Numbered from the stretch's first letter, positions 1-8,885 are shown. The stretch is 15,834 nucleotides of DNA from Ignavibacteria bacterium (GCA_029859455.1 JAOUDE010000019.1:1-15834), one strand, 5' to 3'. The notes: generated from the sequence alone by a model not told the origin. Numbers and translations are program-made.

Positions 1-758
1 GGAACATCGTGATCCGCAATTCCGCGAAGCTGATCGCGCTCGCGGGCGGAGATGCACGGATGCTCCTGAACGGCTTTGAGACGGCGGTAAGCCTGGCGAG
101 AGAGGAGGAGGATCACAGTCGGGTGATCGGGGATGAGGAGATCGAGGCTGCATTTCAGCGGAAGATGGTGAGGTATGACAAGGGAGGAGAGGAGCATTAC
201 AACTGCATTTCCGCCTTCATCAAGAGCATGAGAGGATGTGACCCCGATGCAGCGGTGTACTGGCTGGCGAGGATGCTGGAAGCGGGCGAAGATCCAAAGT
301 TTGTTGCCAGGAGGATGATCATACTGGCATCTGAGGATATCGGGAATGCCGATCCGGATGCGCTCACCATCGCGACATCATGTTTCTCCGCGGTCGATGT
401 CATCGGCATGCCGGAGGCGAGAATCATCCTGGCGCAAGCGGCGGCGTACCTTGCCTCGGCACCGAAGAGCAACGCAGCATACCGGGCGATCGAAGGAGCG
501 ATGAAGGATGTGCGTGAACTCCCGGACGAGCCGGTTCCCATGCATCTGCGGAACGCACCCACCCGGATGATGAAGGAAATCGGTTACGGTGCCGGATACC
601 GGTACGGACATGAATTCGAGGGGCATTTCACCGAACAGCAGTATCTTCCGGACAACCTGGTGTCGCGCGTCTACTACTCCCCCTCCCGCGAAGGAGCCGA
701 GAAGGATATCGGCGAACGCCTCAGGATGTGGTGGAAGGGAAAGAAGCCGTACCGATGA
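1..758 (+). CDS. rarA: Replication-associated recombination protein A (RarA/MgsA), 3' part
   Basis: This is the C-terminal part of a RarA/MgsA/WRNIP1-family AAA+ ATPase, which acts at stalled replication forks. The reading frame is open to the left edge (first complete codon at base 3), so the N-terminal ATPase core with Walker A and B lies outside the window; the GTG at base 9 is internal. About 250 residues are visible. They start in the lid region (GGDARMLLNGFETAV), followed by the family's signature block around residues 55-110 of the visible part: YDKGGEEHYNCISAFIKS, then the DPDAAVYWLARMLEAGEDP and ILASEDIGNADP stretches. The C-terminal portion is the family's tetramerisation/SSB-interacting region. 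The stop codon overlaps the start of the next gene (ATGA), so the two genes are probably co-transcribed. Family assignment is secure from the signature blocks; the fork-rescue role is family knowledge. Confidence 0.95.
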   Translation, partial: NIVIRNSAKLIALAGGDARMLLNGFETAVSLAREEEDHSRVIGDEEIEAAFQRKMVRYDKGGEEHYNCISAFIKSMRGCDPDAAVYWLARMLEAGEDPKFVARRMIILASEDIGNADPDALTIATSCFSAVDVIGMPEARIILAQAAAYLASAPKSNAAYRAIEGAMKDVRELPDEPVPMHLRNAPTRMMKEIGYGAGYRYGHEFEGHFTEQQYLPDNLVSRVYYSPSREGAEKDIGERLRMWWKGKKPYR

Positions 759-3331
759 CGGGGCGGCTGATTGCGTTACCGGCCTTCCTCGCCAGTATTC
801 TGCTGGCTGCGCCCGCCGGGGCACAGGAGGGTGCCGCTCCCCCCGATACCAGCGCGGTTGCCCTGGTTGCACCGAACCCGTTCGATATTCCTTCCTCTGA
901 TACAACAGCCTCTGATTCCGTTGCCGGTGTCCTTTCCCCATCGGGGGTCGATTCGGTTGTCCGCTATTCTGCGGCCGACTCGATCGTTTTCTCCGTCCGG
1001 AGAAAAACCATGCATCTCCATGGTGGGAGCACGATCCGCTACAAGGAGCTCGGTCTCGATGCCGAGAAGGTCGACATCGACTGGACGGTTTCCGAATTGA
1101 ATGCGTATGGAGTACCCGATTCTTCCGATACCACAGGGACCGGGTACAGGGGGCTTCCAACCATGAAAGACGGCGGTGAGACCTATGACGGGTCCCGGGT
1201 GTCGTATAATTTCAAGACAGGCAGGGGAAGAATTTCGCTTGCTGAAACGGAAATCGACGACGGCTTCTACTACGGAACCGCGATCAAGAAGGTCGATTCC
1301 GATGTCCTTTTCGTGGGTGAGGGGCGCTACACAACCTGCGAGCTCGACAACCCTCATTACTACTTCGGCAGCCCTGAAATGAAGGTAAAAGTGAAGGACG
1401 AGGTGGTCGCGCGGCCGGTCTACCTCTACGTCGATGATGTTCCGGTTGCCGCGCTCCCGTTCGGTGTGTTTCCGAGTAAGGGGGGACGGCGCTCCGGGAT
1501 GCTGGCGCCGACGTACGGCCAGAACAGCAAGGGAAGATACCTGCGCGGTCTTGGCTACTACTGGGCGATGAGCGAGTATACCGATATCGATCTCCGGGCG
1601 GATGGTTACACGAACGGGAGCTGGGTTTTGCACTCCAATTTCCGGTACGGCCTCCGTTATGAATTCTCAGGAGGGATCAGCGGATCCTTCGGGAACACGT
1701 TTACCGGCGAACCGGGAGACCCATTCTATACCTCAGAGGATGTCTTCAACATGCGGGTCAATCATCACCAGGATATCGATCCCAGTTCAAAGGTCGATGT
1801 AGACTTCACATTCACCAGCGGGACGTACTATCAGAATACGAGTGTCGATTTCAACGAACTGCTCCGGCAGCAGATCATCTCGAATGCCACCTATCAGAAG
1901 TCATGGGAGGGGACCCCGCACAGCATGACGATCAACCTGAACCGGACGCAGGACCTTCAGACCGGCGCGATCAGTCAGATCCTTCCGGGAGTCGTGTTTT
2001 CGAGGAGTCAGACCTACCCGTTCCGGTCCGGGACCAGATCAGGAGCACCTGAGAAATGGTATGACTTCATTGGATTCACATACAACGGCCAGTTCAGGAA
2101 TGTGGACAATAAGACGGTCGATAGCCAGACCGGTGAGGTTACGAAGACCGATGCCCGGGGAATACAGCATTCCCTCCCGATCAATGCCGGCTCAAAGGTC
2201 GGGTATTTCAACGTGACCCCGTTCTTCAGCTATACAGAGAAGTGGTACGACAGGTCGATTGACAAGAACGTCGATCCGACCGGCAGTGTGGTCACGACGG
2301 AAAACAGCGGGTTTCATTCTGTCCGCTATTTCGACACCGGCATCGCTCTCGGCACGAAACTGTTCGGAATCCTTCAGCCGGGGATCCTGGGAATCACCGG
2401 GGTCCGCCATCAGTTCAGCCCGTCCGTTTCGTATACCTACGCACCGGACTGGTCAAAACCATCGTTCGGATACTGGGGCTCATACACGGATACCTCAGGG
2501 ACGGAAGTGCAGTACAACAGGTACGAACAGGAAGTCTATGGCGGCGCGCCGAGCGGGGAGCGGCAGTCGATCGGGATCCGTTTCGGGAATATCTTCGAGA
2601 TGAAGACTGCGGCGAGCGATCCGTCGGAAGAGGAGAACAAGTTCCAGCTACTGAACCTGGATGTTTCAACATCCTATAACTTTGCGAAAGACAGTCTGAA
2701 GTTCGACGAGATCGGTCTCGGGTACCGGACGGCGATCGGGGAGCTGCTGAACATCGGCGGAAGCAGCCGGTTCAATCTGTACAAGTTCGATCAGACTGCG
2801 GGGAGGCGGGTTGACAAGTTTCTGCTGAGTGAGGAGGGACGGCTGGCCCAGTTGACCAGCTTTTCCGTTTCGATCGGCACAAAGCTGAGCGGTGATAAAA
2901 TTTCGCCGAAGGCGGGTCCGAAGGAAGAAGCAGATTCGCTGAATCAGCAGACCGGGAGCGGCTATATCGGGGTCTATGACGAACCGAAGCCTGATTTCAG
3001 CATCCCGTGGCAACTCGATCTGACCTGGAACTTCAGCCAGAACCAGTCGAATCCGAACTTCGTGTCGAAAACGTCATCGGTCAACGCGGCCCTGAGCTTC
3101 AACCTGACCGACTTCTGGAAGATCAGGGCGAGCACAAGCTACGACCTGCTCAACAAGGAATTCGGCGCTCCGCTCATTACCGTGTACCGCGATCTTCATT
3201 GCTGGGAGATGAATTTCTCCTGGGTTCCGACAGGAAGCAACCAGCATTACCAGTTCGAAATCCGGCTCAAATCGCCGTTGCTGCAGGATGTAAAGGTGAC
3301 AAAGCAGGAGAGCAGTTCAGGGGTGTTTTAG
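755..3331 (+). CDS. lptD: LptD-like LPS-assembly outer-membrane barrel protein
   Basis: Probable LPS-transport outer-membrane protein (LptD/OstA family), 858 residues. LptD, with the lipoprotein LptE, inserts lipopolysaccharide into the outer leaflet. The ATG at 755 overlaps the rarA stop by 4 bases and gives a clean signal peptide: MTGR, a hydrophobic core, and an AGA cleavage site near residue 23. GTG codons at 728 and 731 in the same frame would put charged residues in front and are less likely. Residues about 75-215 resemble the OstA/LptA-like periplasmic domain, including the RYTTCELDNPHYYFGSPEMK stretch. The remainder, rich in alternating aromatic strands, is the barrel, ending in Phe858 as many BAM substrates do. 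The mature protein has only two cysteines, Cys195 and Cys816, which match by context the LptD disulfide partners (see findings). No lptE is visible nearby. Assignment to the family is good; LPS as the substrate in this organism is inferred. Confidence 0.87.
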   Translation: MTGRLIALPAFLASILLAAPAGAQEGAAPPDTSAVALVAPNPFDIPSSDTTASDSVAGVLSPSGVDSVVRYSAADSIVFSVRRKTMHLHGGSTIRYKELGLDAEKVDIDWTVSELNAYGVPDSSDTTGTGYRGLPTMKDGGETYDGSRVSYNFKTGRGRISLAETEIDDGFYYGTAIKKVDSDVLFVGEGRYTTCELDNPHYYFGSPEMKVKVKDEVVARPVYLYVDDVPVAALPFGVFPSKGGRRSGMLAPTYGQNSKGRYLRGLGYYWAMSEYTDIDLRADGYTNGSWVLHSNFRYGLRYEFSGGISGSFGNTFTGEPGDPFYTSEDVFNMRVNHHQDIDPSSKVDVDFTFTSGTYYQNTSVDFNELLRQQIISNATYQKSWEGTPHSMTINLNRTQDLQTGAISQILPGVVFSRSQTYPFRSGTRSGAPEKWYDFIGFTYNGQFRNVDNKTVDSQTGEVTKTDARGIQHSLPINAGSKVGYFNVTPFFSYTEKWYDRSIDKNVDPTGSVVTTENSGFHSVRYFDTGIALGTKLFGILQPGILGITGVRHQFSPSVSYTYAPDWSKPSFGYWGSYTDTSGTEVQYNRYEQEVYGGAPSGERQSIGIRFGNIFEMKTAASDPSEEENKFQLLNLDVSTSYNFAKDSLKFDEIGLGYRTAIGELLNIGGSSRFNLYKFDQTAGRRVDKFLLSEEGRLAQLTSFSVSIGTKLSGDKISPKAGPKEEADSLNQQTGSGYIGVYDEPKPDFSIPWQLDLTWNFSQNQSNPNFVSKTSSVNAALSFNLTDFWKIRASTSYDLLNKEFGAPLITVYRDLHCWEMNFSWVPTGSNQHYQFEIRLKSPLLQDVKVTKQESSSGVF

Positions 3332-3363
3332 GAATGGAGTGACAACTCCGGCAACCTTCATCT

Positions 3364-3399
3364 GACCGGATAGACCAAATGGACGGGATAGACCGGATG
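3364..3399. repeat. Short tandem repeat, two 18-bp units
   Basis: Two head-to-tail units, gaccggatagaccaaatg (3364-3381) and gacgggatagaccggatg (3382-3399), differ at three positions. They lie in the 111-bp gap between the convergent lptD-like gene and clpX. No function is evident; it could be a decayed longer array. Confidence 0.6.
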
Positions 3400-3442
3400 T
3401 TCGTACTTTCAGTCTATGCGGTCCGTAGGGTCGGTTGTGTGC

Positions 3443-4702
3443 TTACGCGGTTTTCTTCTTCTCCCGGTACGCATACACCGGTTCTTTCTTCTTCAGGATC
3501 ACATCTTTGGTGATGGTGCATCCTGATACATCCCGGCGGTCCGGCAGGTGGTACATGATGTCCAGCATCACTTCTTCCATGATCGATCGGAGAGCGCGGG
3601 CTCCGGTCCCCCGTTCGAGCGCCATGTCAACAACAGCCTTCAATGCCGCATCGTCGATCTCGAGGTCGACCTCTTCCATCTTGAACAGCTTCTTGTATTG
3701 CTTGACGATGGCGTTTTTCGGCTGTGTCAGGATATTGAACAACGCATCGCCGGAAAGGCTCGTCATCGGTGCAATCAGAGGGAGGCGGCCGACAAACTCA
3801 GGAATCAGGCCGAATTTCATCAGGTCTTCCGGCTGAACGAACGGGAGGTACATGTCGGCCCCGGCTTCCTTCTTGCCCCGGATATCTGCACCGAACCCCA
3901 TCGGGTTCTGACTGACCCGCCGTGCGATGATCTTCTCGAGGCCGTCGAACGCACCGCCGCAAATGAAGAGGATGTTCCGGGTATTGATGTTGATCAGGCT
4001 CTGCTCCGGATGTTTCCTCCCACCCTTCGGAGGAACGCCGGCGACCGTTCCTTCAAGGATCTTCAGGAGAGCCTGCTGAACACCTTCACCCGACACGTCC
4101 CGCGTAATCGAGGCGCTGTCACCCTTTCGGGCGATCTTGTCGATCTCATCGATGTAGACGATCCCCCGCTCTGCACGCTCGATATTGTAATCAGCATTCT
4201 GCAGGAGGTGCACCAGTATCGTTTCCACATCGTCTCCGACGTATCCGGCTTCTGTCAGTGTCGTGGCGTCGGCGATCGCGAACGGAAGGTCCAGAACTCT
4301 CGCGAGTGTCTGTGCCAGGAGCGTCTTTCCGGTTCCGGTCGAGCCGATCAGGAGGATATTGGTCTTTTCCAGGTCGACATCATCGAGCTCATAGAACCGC
4401 TCACGCGCCTCGAGTCTCTTGTAATGATTGTAAACAGCGACGGAGAGACTCTTCTTGGCCACATCCTGACCCACTACGTAGTCGTCGAGAGCTTTCTTGA
4501 CCTGAATCGGCGTGAGGAGACGGTCGGAATCCTTCCGGGCTGAGAACGCGGCGAGGTTGTTCCGGATGATGTCGATCGAGCTGGAAACGCAGATATCGCA
4601 GATATAGACTTCAGGTCCCGCGATGATGCTCTGCACCTCTTCCGGACTCCTGCCGCAGAAGGAGCACTTGATTTTCGGATTTCCCTTCTGACGCTGCACC
4701 AT
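3443..4702 (-). CDS. clpX: ATP-dependent Clp protease, unfoldase subunit ClpX
   Basis: ClpX is the AAA+ unfoldase that recognises tagged substrates and threads them into ClpP in the cytoplasm; 419 residues is the usual length. An N-terminal C4 zinc-binding domain has Cys13, Cys16, Cys35 and Cys38. The AAA+ core shows Walker A GSTGTGKT (120-127), the pore-1 loop GYVG (153-156), and Walker B with IVYIDE (181-186). The RKH pore loop (GGRKHPEQ) follows, then the ClpP-docking loop, here MGF in NPMGFGAD rather than the more familiar IGF/LGF. The sensor-2 region contains [10 protein letters not shown]. The start is ATG, 3 bases after the clpP stop, with an AAGTAAG-like ribosome-binding stretch inside the end of clpP. 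It is the last gene of the tRNA-Leu/tig/clpP/clpX cluster and faces the lptD-like gene tail to tail. Confidence 0.98.
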   Translation of the reverse strand: MVQRQKGNPKIKCSFCGRSPEEVQSIIAGPEVYICDICVSSSIDIIRNNLAAFSARKDSDRLLTPIQVKKALDDYVVGQDVAKKSLSVAVYNHYKRLEARERFYELDDVDLEKTNILLIGSTGTGKTLLAQTLARVLDLPFAIADATTLTEAGYVGDDVETILVHLLQNADYNIERAERGIVYIDEIDKIARKGDSASITRDVSGEGVQQALLKILEGTVAGVPPKGGRKHPEQSLININTRNILFICGGAFDGLEKIIARRVSQNPMGFGADIRGKKEAGADMYLPFVQPEDLMKFGLIPEFVGRLPLIAPMTSLSGDALFNILTQPKNAIVKQYKKLFKMEEVDLEIDDAALKAVVDMALERGTGARALRSIMEEVMLDIMYHLPDRRDVSGCTITKDVILKKKEPVYAYREKKKTA

Positions 4703-4705
4703 CAG

Positions 4706-5332
4706 TTACTTACTTCCCGTTTTCTTAACGAACACGTTGTCGATCAGTCCGTATTCCTTCGCTTCCTCAGAGGACATGTAGCGGTCACGGTCGGTGTCCT
4801 GTTCGACCCGGGAGACATCCTGGCCGGAGTGATCGGCGAGAATCTGGTTCAACCGTTTCTTGGTTTTCAGAATCTCGTCCGCCTGGATGCTGATGTCCGA
4901 TGCCGTTCCCTGGACTCCACCCCACGGCTGATGAATCATGATCCGGGAATTCGGGAGACTGGACCGCTTCCCTTTGGCACCGCCCGCGAGAAGAACGGCA
5001 CCCATGCTGGCGGCGAGGCCCATGCAAATGGTCGCCACCTCGGGTCTGATATACTGCATCGTATCGTAGATTGCAAGGCCGGCCGAGACCGATCCGCCCG
5101 GGGAGTTGATATACAGGTTGATATCCTTCGCCGGATCTTCCGATTCCAGGAACAGCAGCTGGGCAATCGTCAGACTTGCGACCGTGTCGTCAATCGGGGT
5201 GCCGATGAATACGATCCGTTCTTTCAGGAGTCGTGAAAAGATGTCGTAGGCTCGCTCTCCGCGTCCGGTTTGCTCAACCACCATCGGAACAAGCTGGTTC
5301 ATGATCGGGGGGACAATCTTCGGCGTACTCAT
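4706..5332 (-). CDS. clpP: ATP-dependent Clp protease, proteolytic subunit ClpP
   Basis: Serine peptidase subunit that forms the double-heptamer chamber working with ClpX; 208 residues. The catalytic triad is visible: Ser109 in [11 protein letters not shown], His134 in MIHQPWGG, and Asp183 in DTDRDRYMS. The Ser-His and His-Asp spacings (25 and 49) equal those of the E. coli enzyme (111/136/185 in the precursor). The oxyanion-strand SPGGSV (77-82) is present. Its start ATG overlaps the tig stop by one base (TGATG), with an AAAGAGG ribosome-binding stretch about 10 bases upstream. The short N-terminal segment before the first conserved strand is probably processed, as in other ClpP proteins; the cut site cannot be read from the sequence. 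Confidence 0.98.
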   Translation of the reverse strand: MSTPKIVPPIMNQLVPMVVEQTGRGERAYDIFSRLLKERIVFIGTPIDDTVASLTIAQLLFLESEDPAKDINLYINSPGGSVSAGLAIYDTMQYIRPEVATICMGLAASMGAVLLAGGAKGKRSSLPNSRIMIHQPWGGVQGTASDISIQADEILKTKKRLNQILADHSGQDVSRVEQDTDRDRYMSSEEAKEYGLIDNVFVKKTGSK

Positions 5333-6597
5333 CAGGCGGTAACCTCTTTCTCGGTGATGGATGAATGGGACACAAGGAAATCCATGATCTTCCCGGTCAG
5401 CAGCTGATTCGAGGCGGAAGAGGATTTCCGGTAGAAGCCAAGCACCTGGTCCTTCGGGATGCCATACCGTGCGGCATCAGTTTCCGCCGCCTTCTCGAGA
5501 TCCTCATCGGTGACCCGGAGATCTTCAGCTTCGGCGATCGCCTCCTTCAGAAGGAGCCACTTGGCCTGCCAGACCGCATGGTCGCGGCTCTCGGTTCGAA
5601 ATCGTTCTTCATCGAAATCCGCCGGCAGCTTCCGGTCTTTCGACCGGCCTCTGAGATCCTCCAGGTATGAATCCATCACTGTTGCAACGAGTGACTCCGG
5701 GACCGGGAAATCATGCTTCTTGACAATCTGGTCGCTGATCGAGTCGGCGACTTTCCGGTTGGACCATTCTGTCCAGTACCGTTCGATATCCGTTTTCAGA
5801 TTCTCCCGGAACGCTGTGACGGTTTCCACCTTGCCGTCCGTCACCTTCTTAACCAGCTCATCACTCATTTCCGGCAGGATCACCTTCTGAATCTTCGTCA
5901 CGGAAAGCTGAATCTCCATCGGTTCCTTCTCCTGCCCTTCCCGCGGTTCCACCCGGGTCCGGTATGTTCCGTTCGGTTCCGCATTTCTGAGGGCATCTCT
6001 GATCTGGGGAGAGAGCGATTCGTCGGACAAATAGAACTGGAGGTCCTTCGCCTTCCGGCCGATGATCGGTGTTCCGGAGGTATCCATTTCCTGGAGGTCC
6101 GCCGTGACGATGAACTCAAGATCAGTGACCGCCTTCGCATCCTCGGTGGTACTGTTCGCTTTCCGGATCTTGGTGATTTCTTCTTCGATTTCCTTTTCGT
6201 TGACAGGGTGGACAGGTCGTTCGACGGAGAGTTTCTTGTATCCATTCACCTTGATCTTCGGACGGATCTCATACTGGATCTTGAATCGGAGGCTTTCCCC
6301 TCTCCGGTAGTCCATATCGACGAGGGAGGGTTCCCCGAGCGGCCTGATCTCACGTTCGTCCATCGCTTTGCGGTAAAAATCACTGGCGACGGTATCGAGC
6401 GTCTGATGTTCAATCGCCTCCCCATACATTTTCTTTACAATCGAAATCGGGGCCTTCCCCTTCCTAAATCCCTTGATCTCAAGCCGCTTCTGTTCTTTGC
6501 CGAGCGCCTCGTCGAAGTGTGGTTGCAGTTCCTGATCACTCAGGGTGATCTCCGCCTCCTGGAGGACTTCCGTCAGTTCGTTGATTGTAATTTCCAT
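5332..6597 (-). CDS. tig: Trigger factor, ribosome-associated chaperone
   Basis: Trigger factor binds the ribosome near the exit tunnel and shields nascent chains; 421 residues, slightly below the usual length of about 430. The N-terminal ribosome-binding domain carries the signature GFRKGKAP (43-50). The middle segment (about 150-240), where an FKBP-type prolyl isomerase domain normally sits, is present, but it lacks the recognisable aromatic pocket residues I would expect, so isomerase activity may be weak or lost. The C-terminal helical chaperone arms run from about 250 to the end. The start ATG has only a weak AGAG-like ribosome-binding stretch. The gene begins about 100 bases downstream of tRNA-Leu on the same strand and overlaps clpP by one base, so tig, clpP and clpX are very likely one transcript. 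Confidence 0.95.
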   Translation of the reverse strand: MEITINELTEVLQEAEITLSDQELQPHFDEALGKEQKRLEIKGFRKGKAPISIVKKMYGEAIEHQTLDTVASDFYRKAMDEREIRPLGEPSLVDMDYRRGESLRFKIQYEIRPKIKVNGYKKLSVERPVHPVNEKEIEEEITKIRKANSTTEDAKAVTDLEFIVTADLQEMDTSGTPIIGRKAKDLQFYLSDESLSPQIRDALRNAEPNGTYRTRVEPREGQEKEPMEIQLSVTKIQKVILPEMSDELVKKVTDGKVETVTAFRENLKTDIERYWTEWSNRKVADSISDQIVKKHDFPVPESLVATVMDSYLEDLRGRSKDRKLPADFDEERFRTESRDHAVWQAKWLLLKEAIAEAEDLRVTDEDLEKAAETDAARYGIPKDQVLGFYRKSSSASNQLLTGKIMDFLVSHSSITEKEVTA

Positions 6598-6693
6598 GTC
6601 TCTGTTACGCCGTCATTTGAATGAATGATCCTGGTGATAGCCCCCCTCGTTGACGTCACCCCGGTGTTCCGGATGTCACAGGGCCGTTCCATG

Positions 6694-6775
6694 TGGGCAC
6701 GGAGGGACTTGAACCCCCACGGATTGCTCCACTAGATTCTAAGTCTAGCGCGTCTGCCAATTCCGCCACGTGCCC
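6694..6775 (-). tRNA. tRNA-Leu (anticodon UAG)
   Basis: Read on the minus strand, the acceptor stem GGGCACG (6775-6769) pairs perfectly with CGTGCCC (6701-6695), and 6694 gives discriminator A. The anticodon stem CTAGA/TCTAG encloses loop CTTAGAA, giving anticodon TAG (UAG), which decodes CUN leucine codons. A long variable arm (GGA-GCAA-TCC) is the class II feature expected of tRNA-Leu. The T arm is GGGGG-TTCAAGT-CCCTC with one G-U pair. The 3' CCA is not encoded (the next bases read CAT), so it must be added enzymatically. It lies between the histidine kinase gene and tig on the same strand. Confidence 0.97.
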
Positions 6776-6950
6776 GAATGGAGGGCGACTGTGCGGCCCC
6801 ATGAAAGGCCCGAAAAACCCGAAGATAACCAATTTCGGCAGGAACAGCAATCGGGAAAGAAATAGAGAGGGAGCAGTTATTCAGTTGTCAGTTGCTCGTC
6901 CACTCAATTGCTAATCCAACCTGAACGGAACAGCCTGTACGAACTGAAAA

Positions 6951-8672
6951 CTAAGTTTCTTTCTTCTTCTCGGTTCCACCACCATCCATTGGAATTGAGA
7001 TCCGGATCGTGGTCCCCTTCCCGGTTTCGGACAGGATTGTGAGTTCCCCCCGGTGGTCATCCACGATTTTTTTTGCAATGGCGAGGCCGAGTCCCGTTCC
7101 ATGCTTTTTGCCGGCAGTGAAGAAAGGCTGAAGGATCTTGGACCTGATCTCCTCCGGAATCCCGTGGCCCGTGTCTGTGAATTCAATCACGAGTGCATCT
7201 CCCTGCCGGCGGACCCGCTGAGTCAGCGTTCCTCCGTCAGGCATGGCGTCCATCGCGTTCGATGCGATATTGTAGAACACCCGGATCATCTTTTCGATAT
7301 CGACACGGCATTCACCCTGGTGTTCCACAGCCCGGACAAATCCAATATTTCGTTTCTGCATTTCGTGGCTGAACAGTTCCACCCCTACATCCACCAGTTC
7401 ATCGACGGAGATCGTGTCGATGTTCATTTCGCTCACACCTCTGGAGAAATCAAGGATTTCCTGGGCCATCCGGACGAAGCGGTCGACCTGCTTGATCATG
7501 TGGGTTGCGATCTCCCCGATTCCGCTGTCATCCGACCGTCGTTTGATCGTCTCCGCATACAGGCGGAGCGCAGCCATCGGACTCCTGATATCATGAATAA
7601 TCTGCGACGCCATCCCTCCCACGGCGGCCAGTCGTTCCCCCTGGACCAGGTCCCGTACGAGCCGTGCGTTATTCAAGGCAATCGATGCATGGACCGAATA
7701 TGCTGCGATAAACGACTCGTCCTCCGAGGTGAATGTACCGTCAGCCTTATTCAGGAGTTGAAACACCCCGAGAATTTTTCCCTCCTTGTCTCTCATCGGC
7801 ATGCAGAGGACAGTCCGGGTCCGGTAGCCGCTCCGCCTGTCGATCTCCGGATTGAAACGCGGATCGCTGTAGGCATCGAAGATATTGACGGTTTCGCCGG
7901 TCTTTGCCACGTAGCCGGCCAGCCCCTTTCCGAGAGGAAGAGTGATCTCAACATCACTCTCTCCCTGAACCCTCTTGGCGCGGAGCTCCTGCGTTTCCTC
8001 ATCGAGGAGGTAGAGCGTTCCCCGGTCAGCGCGGATGCTGAGTCGCGCCGCGTCGAGGATCAGCTCAAGCAGGTGGTCGAGATCGATCGTCGAGTTCACA
8101 ATTTTGCTTGCGTCGATGAGCTGTCTCAGTTTGTCCATCTGCGCCTGGGAGGCTGTACTGTTCCTCTCGAGCTCTGTTACGAAGGTCTGATCGATCGTCC
8201 GCAGGCGGATCGCCATGTTCAGCAGAAGGTTACTCGCGAACTGAGGACTCCGCGTGATCATCTGCCGGAACTCCGCAGCAGGGAGGAGCGCGATCTCAGT
8301 GACACCGACCGCCTCAGCACGCGCGGAACGGGGTAGTCCATCGATGATGGACAACTCGCCAAAGAAATCGCCCTCATGCAAAAGGGCGAGCCGCGGCTCC
8401 AGTCCTGCTCTGGTAGTCTTGCTGATCCGTACTCTCCCGCGGAGAATCATCGAGAGGTGTCTCCCACGCGTCGATTCGTCGAAGATCGTCTGTCCATTCC
8501 TGAAGGTCTGAAATGTGAGTTTCGGAATGACAGAACGGATGGTGAGAGGGTGAATTTCGGAGAAAAGAATGTTGGAAGCGACCGCGTGCCTCAGGAACTC
8601 ACGTTTGCCGGTCTTCCTCCCGGGCTTCTGTGCTCCCGGTCGTTTGCTCTTTCGTGGCTTCTTCTTCCTCAT
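6951..8672 (-). CDS. Soluble histidine kinase with cyclic-nucleotide-binding-type and GAF domains
   Basis: A 573-residue cytoplasmic sensor kinase with no membrane segment. Domain order: a Lys/Arg-rich tail (1-27); a cyclic-nucleotide-binding (CRP-type) domain about 35-155 with the phosphate-binding cassette GDFFGELSIIDGLPRSARA (101-119), retaining the Glu106 and Arg115-Ser116 positions; a short coiled-coil-like linker; a GAF domain about 185-335; HisKA with the H box IIHDIRSPMAAL and phospho-acceptor His360; and HATPase with the N box (NIASNAMDAM, 468-477), G1 DTGHG (500-504) and G2 GTGLGL (525-530). No receiver domain or adjacent response regulator is visible, so the partner is unknown. The start ATG has no Shine-Dalgarno sequence, which agrees with the very short leader predicted from the promoter at 8687-8715. 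Signal ligands are inferred only: a cyclic nucleotide for the first domain and a small molecule for GAF. Confidence 0.93.
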   Translation of the reverse strand: MRKKKPRKSKRPGAQKPGRKTGKREFLRHAVASNILFSEIHPLTIRSVIPKLTFQTFRNGQTIFDESTRGRHLSMILRGRVRISKTTRAGLEPRLALLHEGDFFGELSIIDGLPRSARAEAVGVTEIALLPAAEFRQMITRSPQFASNLLLNMAIRLRTIDQTFVTELERNSTASQAQMDKLRQLIDASKIVNSTIDLDHLLELILDAARLSIRADRGTLYLLDEETQELRAKRVQGESDVEITLPLGKGLAGYVAKTGETVNIFDAYSDPRFNPEIDRRSGYRTRTVLCMPMRDKEGKILGVFQLLNKADGTFTSEDESFIAAYSVHASIALNNARLVRDLVQGERLAAVGGMASQIIHDIRSPMAALRLYAETIKRRSDDSGIGEIATHMIKQVDRFVRMAQEILDFSRGVSEMNIDTISVDELVDVGVELFSHEMQKRNIGFVRAVEHQGECRVDIEKMIRVFYNIASNAMDAMPDGGTLTQRVRRQGDALVIEFTDTGHGIPEEIRSKILQPFFTAGKKHGTGLGLAIAKKIVDDHRGELTILSETGKGTTIRISIPMDGGGTEKKKET

Positions 8673-8686
8673 GGAGGTTGTCGCAC

Positions 8687-8715
8687 ATGATACCCAAAAG
8701 GCCCTCGAGAATCAA
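8687..8715 (-). promoter_or_regulatory. Candidate sigma-70-type promoter of the kinase gene
   Basis: On the minus strand, TTGATT (8715-8710) and TATCAT (8692-8687) are separated by exactly 17 bases, matching 4/6 and 5/6 of the sigma-70 consensus. Only 14 bases separate the -10 from the kinase ATG, so the transcript would start about 7 bases before the start codon. It would be nearly leaderless, consistent with the lack of a ribosome-binding site. Confidence 0.5.
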
Positions 8716-8783
8716 GAAAGGTCGGATCATCGAACCGCCTGAGCCGTCTTCGTCTCAGCGGATCGACGCATCCTTCTCTTATT

Positions 8784-8812
8784 TTGACTTCCGGTGGAAT
8801 GATACTTATATT
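8784..8812 (+). promoter_or_regulatory. Sigma-70-type promoter of the peptidase-transporter operon
   Basis: TTGACT (8784-8789), a 17-base spacer, then TATATT (8807-8812). Both hexamers match the consensus at 5/6. It would give a leader of roughly 65 bases before the peptidase ATG at 8886. It sits in the gap between the divergent kinase and peptidase genes, back to back with the kinase promoter. Confidence 0.65.
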
Positions 8813-8873
8813 CATCGGACTTCCTTACTCACGTATAGATCACGCGCCACCTCCGCACTCCGGCGCTTCCGAC

Positions 8874-8880
8874 AGGCAGG
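8874..8880 (+). promoter_or_regulatory. Ribosome-binding site of the M24 peptidase
   Basis: AGGCAGG lies 5 bases before the ATG at 8886 and decides the start. An upstream in-frame ATG at 8784 overlaps the promoter -35 and would add 34 residues outside the conserved fold. Confidence 0.6.
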
Positions 8881-8885
8881 TATTC

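Noticed and set aside
3336..3349. GGAGT-GACA-ACTCC hairpin just after the lptD-like stop
   Set aside because: Only a 5-bp stem with no T run on either strand; too weak to call a terminator.
3548..4543. Long plus-strand open frame (331 codons) opposite clpX
   Set aside because: It is antisense to an unmistakable clpX with intact motifs; the translation resembles no family and arises from GC-rich codon bias.
6598..6693. Separate promoter for tig between tRNA-Leu and tig
   Set aside because: No hexamer pair with acceptable spacing was found on the minus strand; tig may be read through from the tRNA or use a non-consensus promoter.
7053..8336. Long plus-strand open frame (427 codons) opposite the histidine kinase
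   Set aside because: The kinase motifs on the minus strand explain the coding signal; the antisense product has no recognisable domain.
8784..8885. N-terminal extension of the M24 peptidase from an upstream in-frame ATG
   Set aside because: That ATG overlaps the promoter -35 and the extension is not part of the conserved fold; the ATG at 8886 has a good ribosome-binding site.
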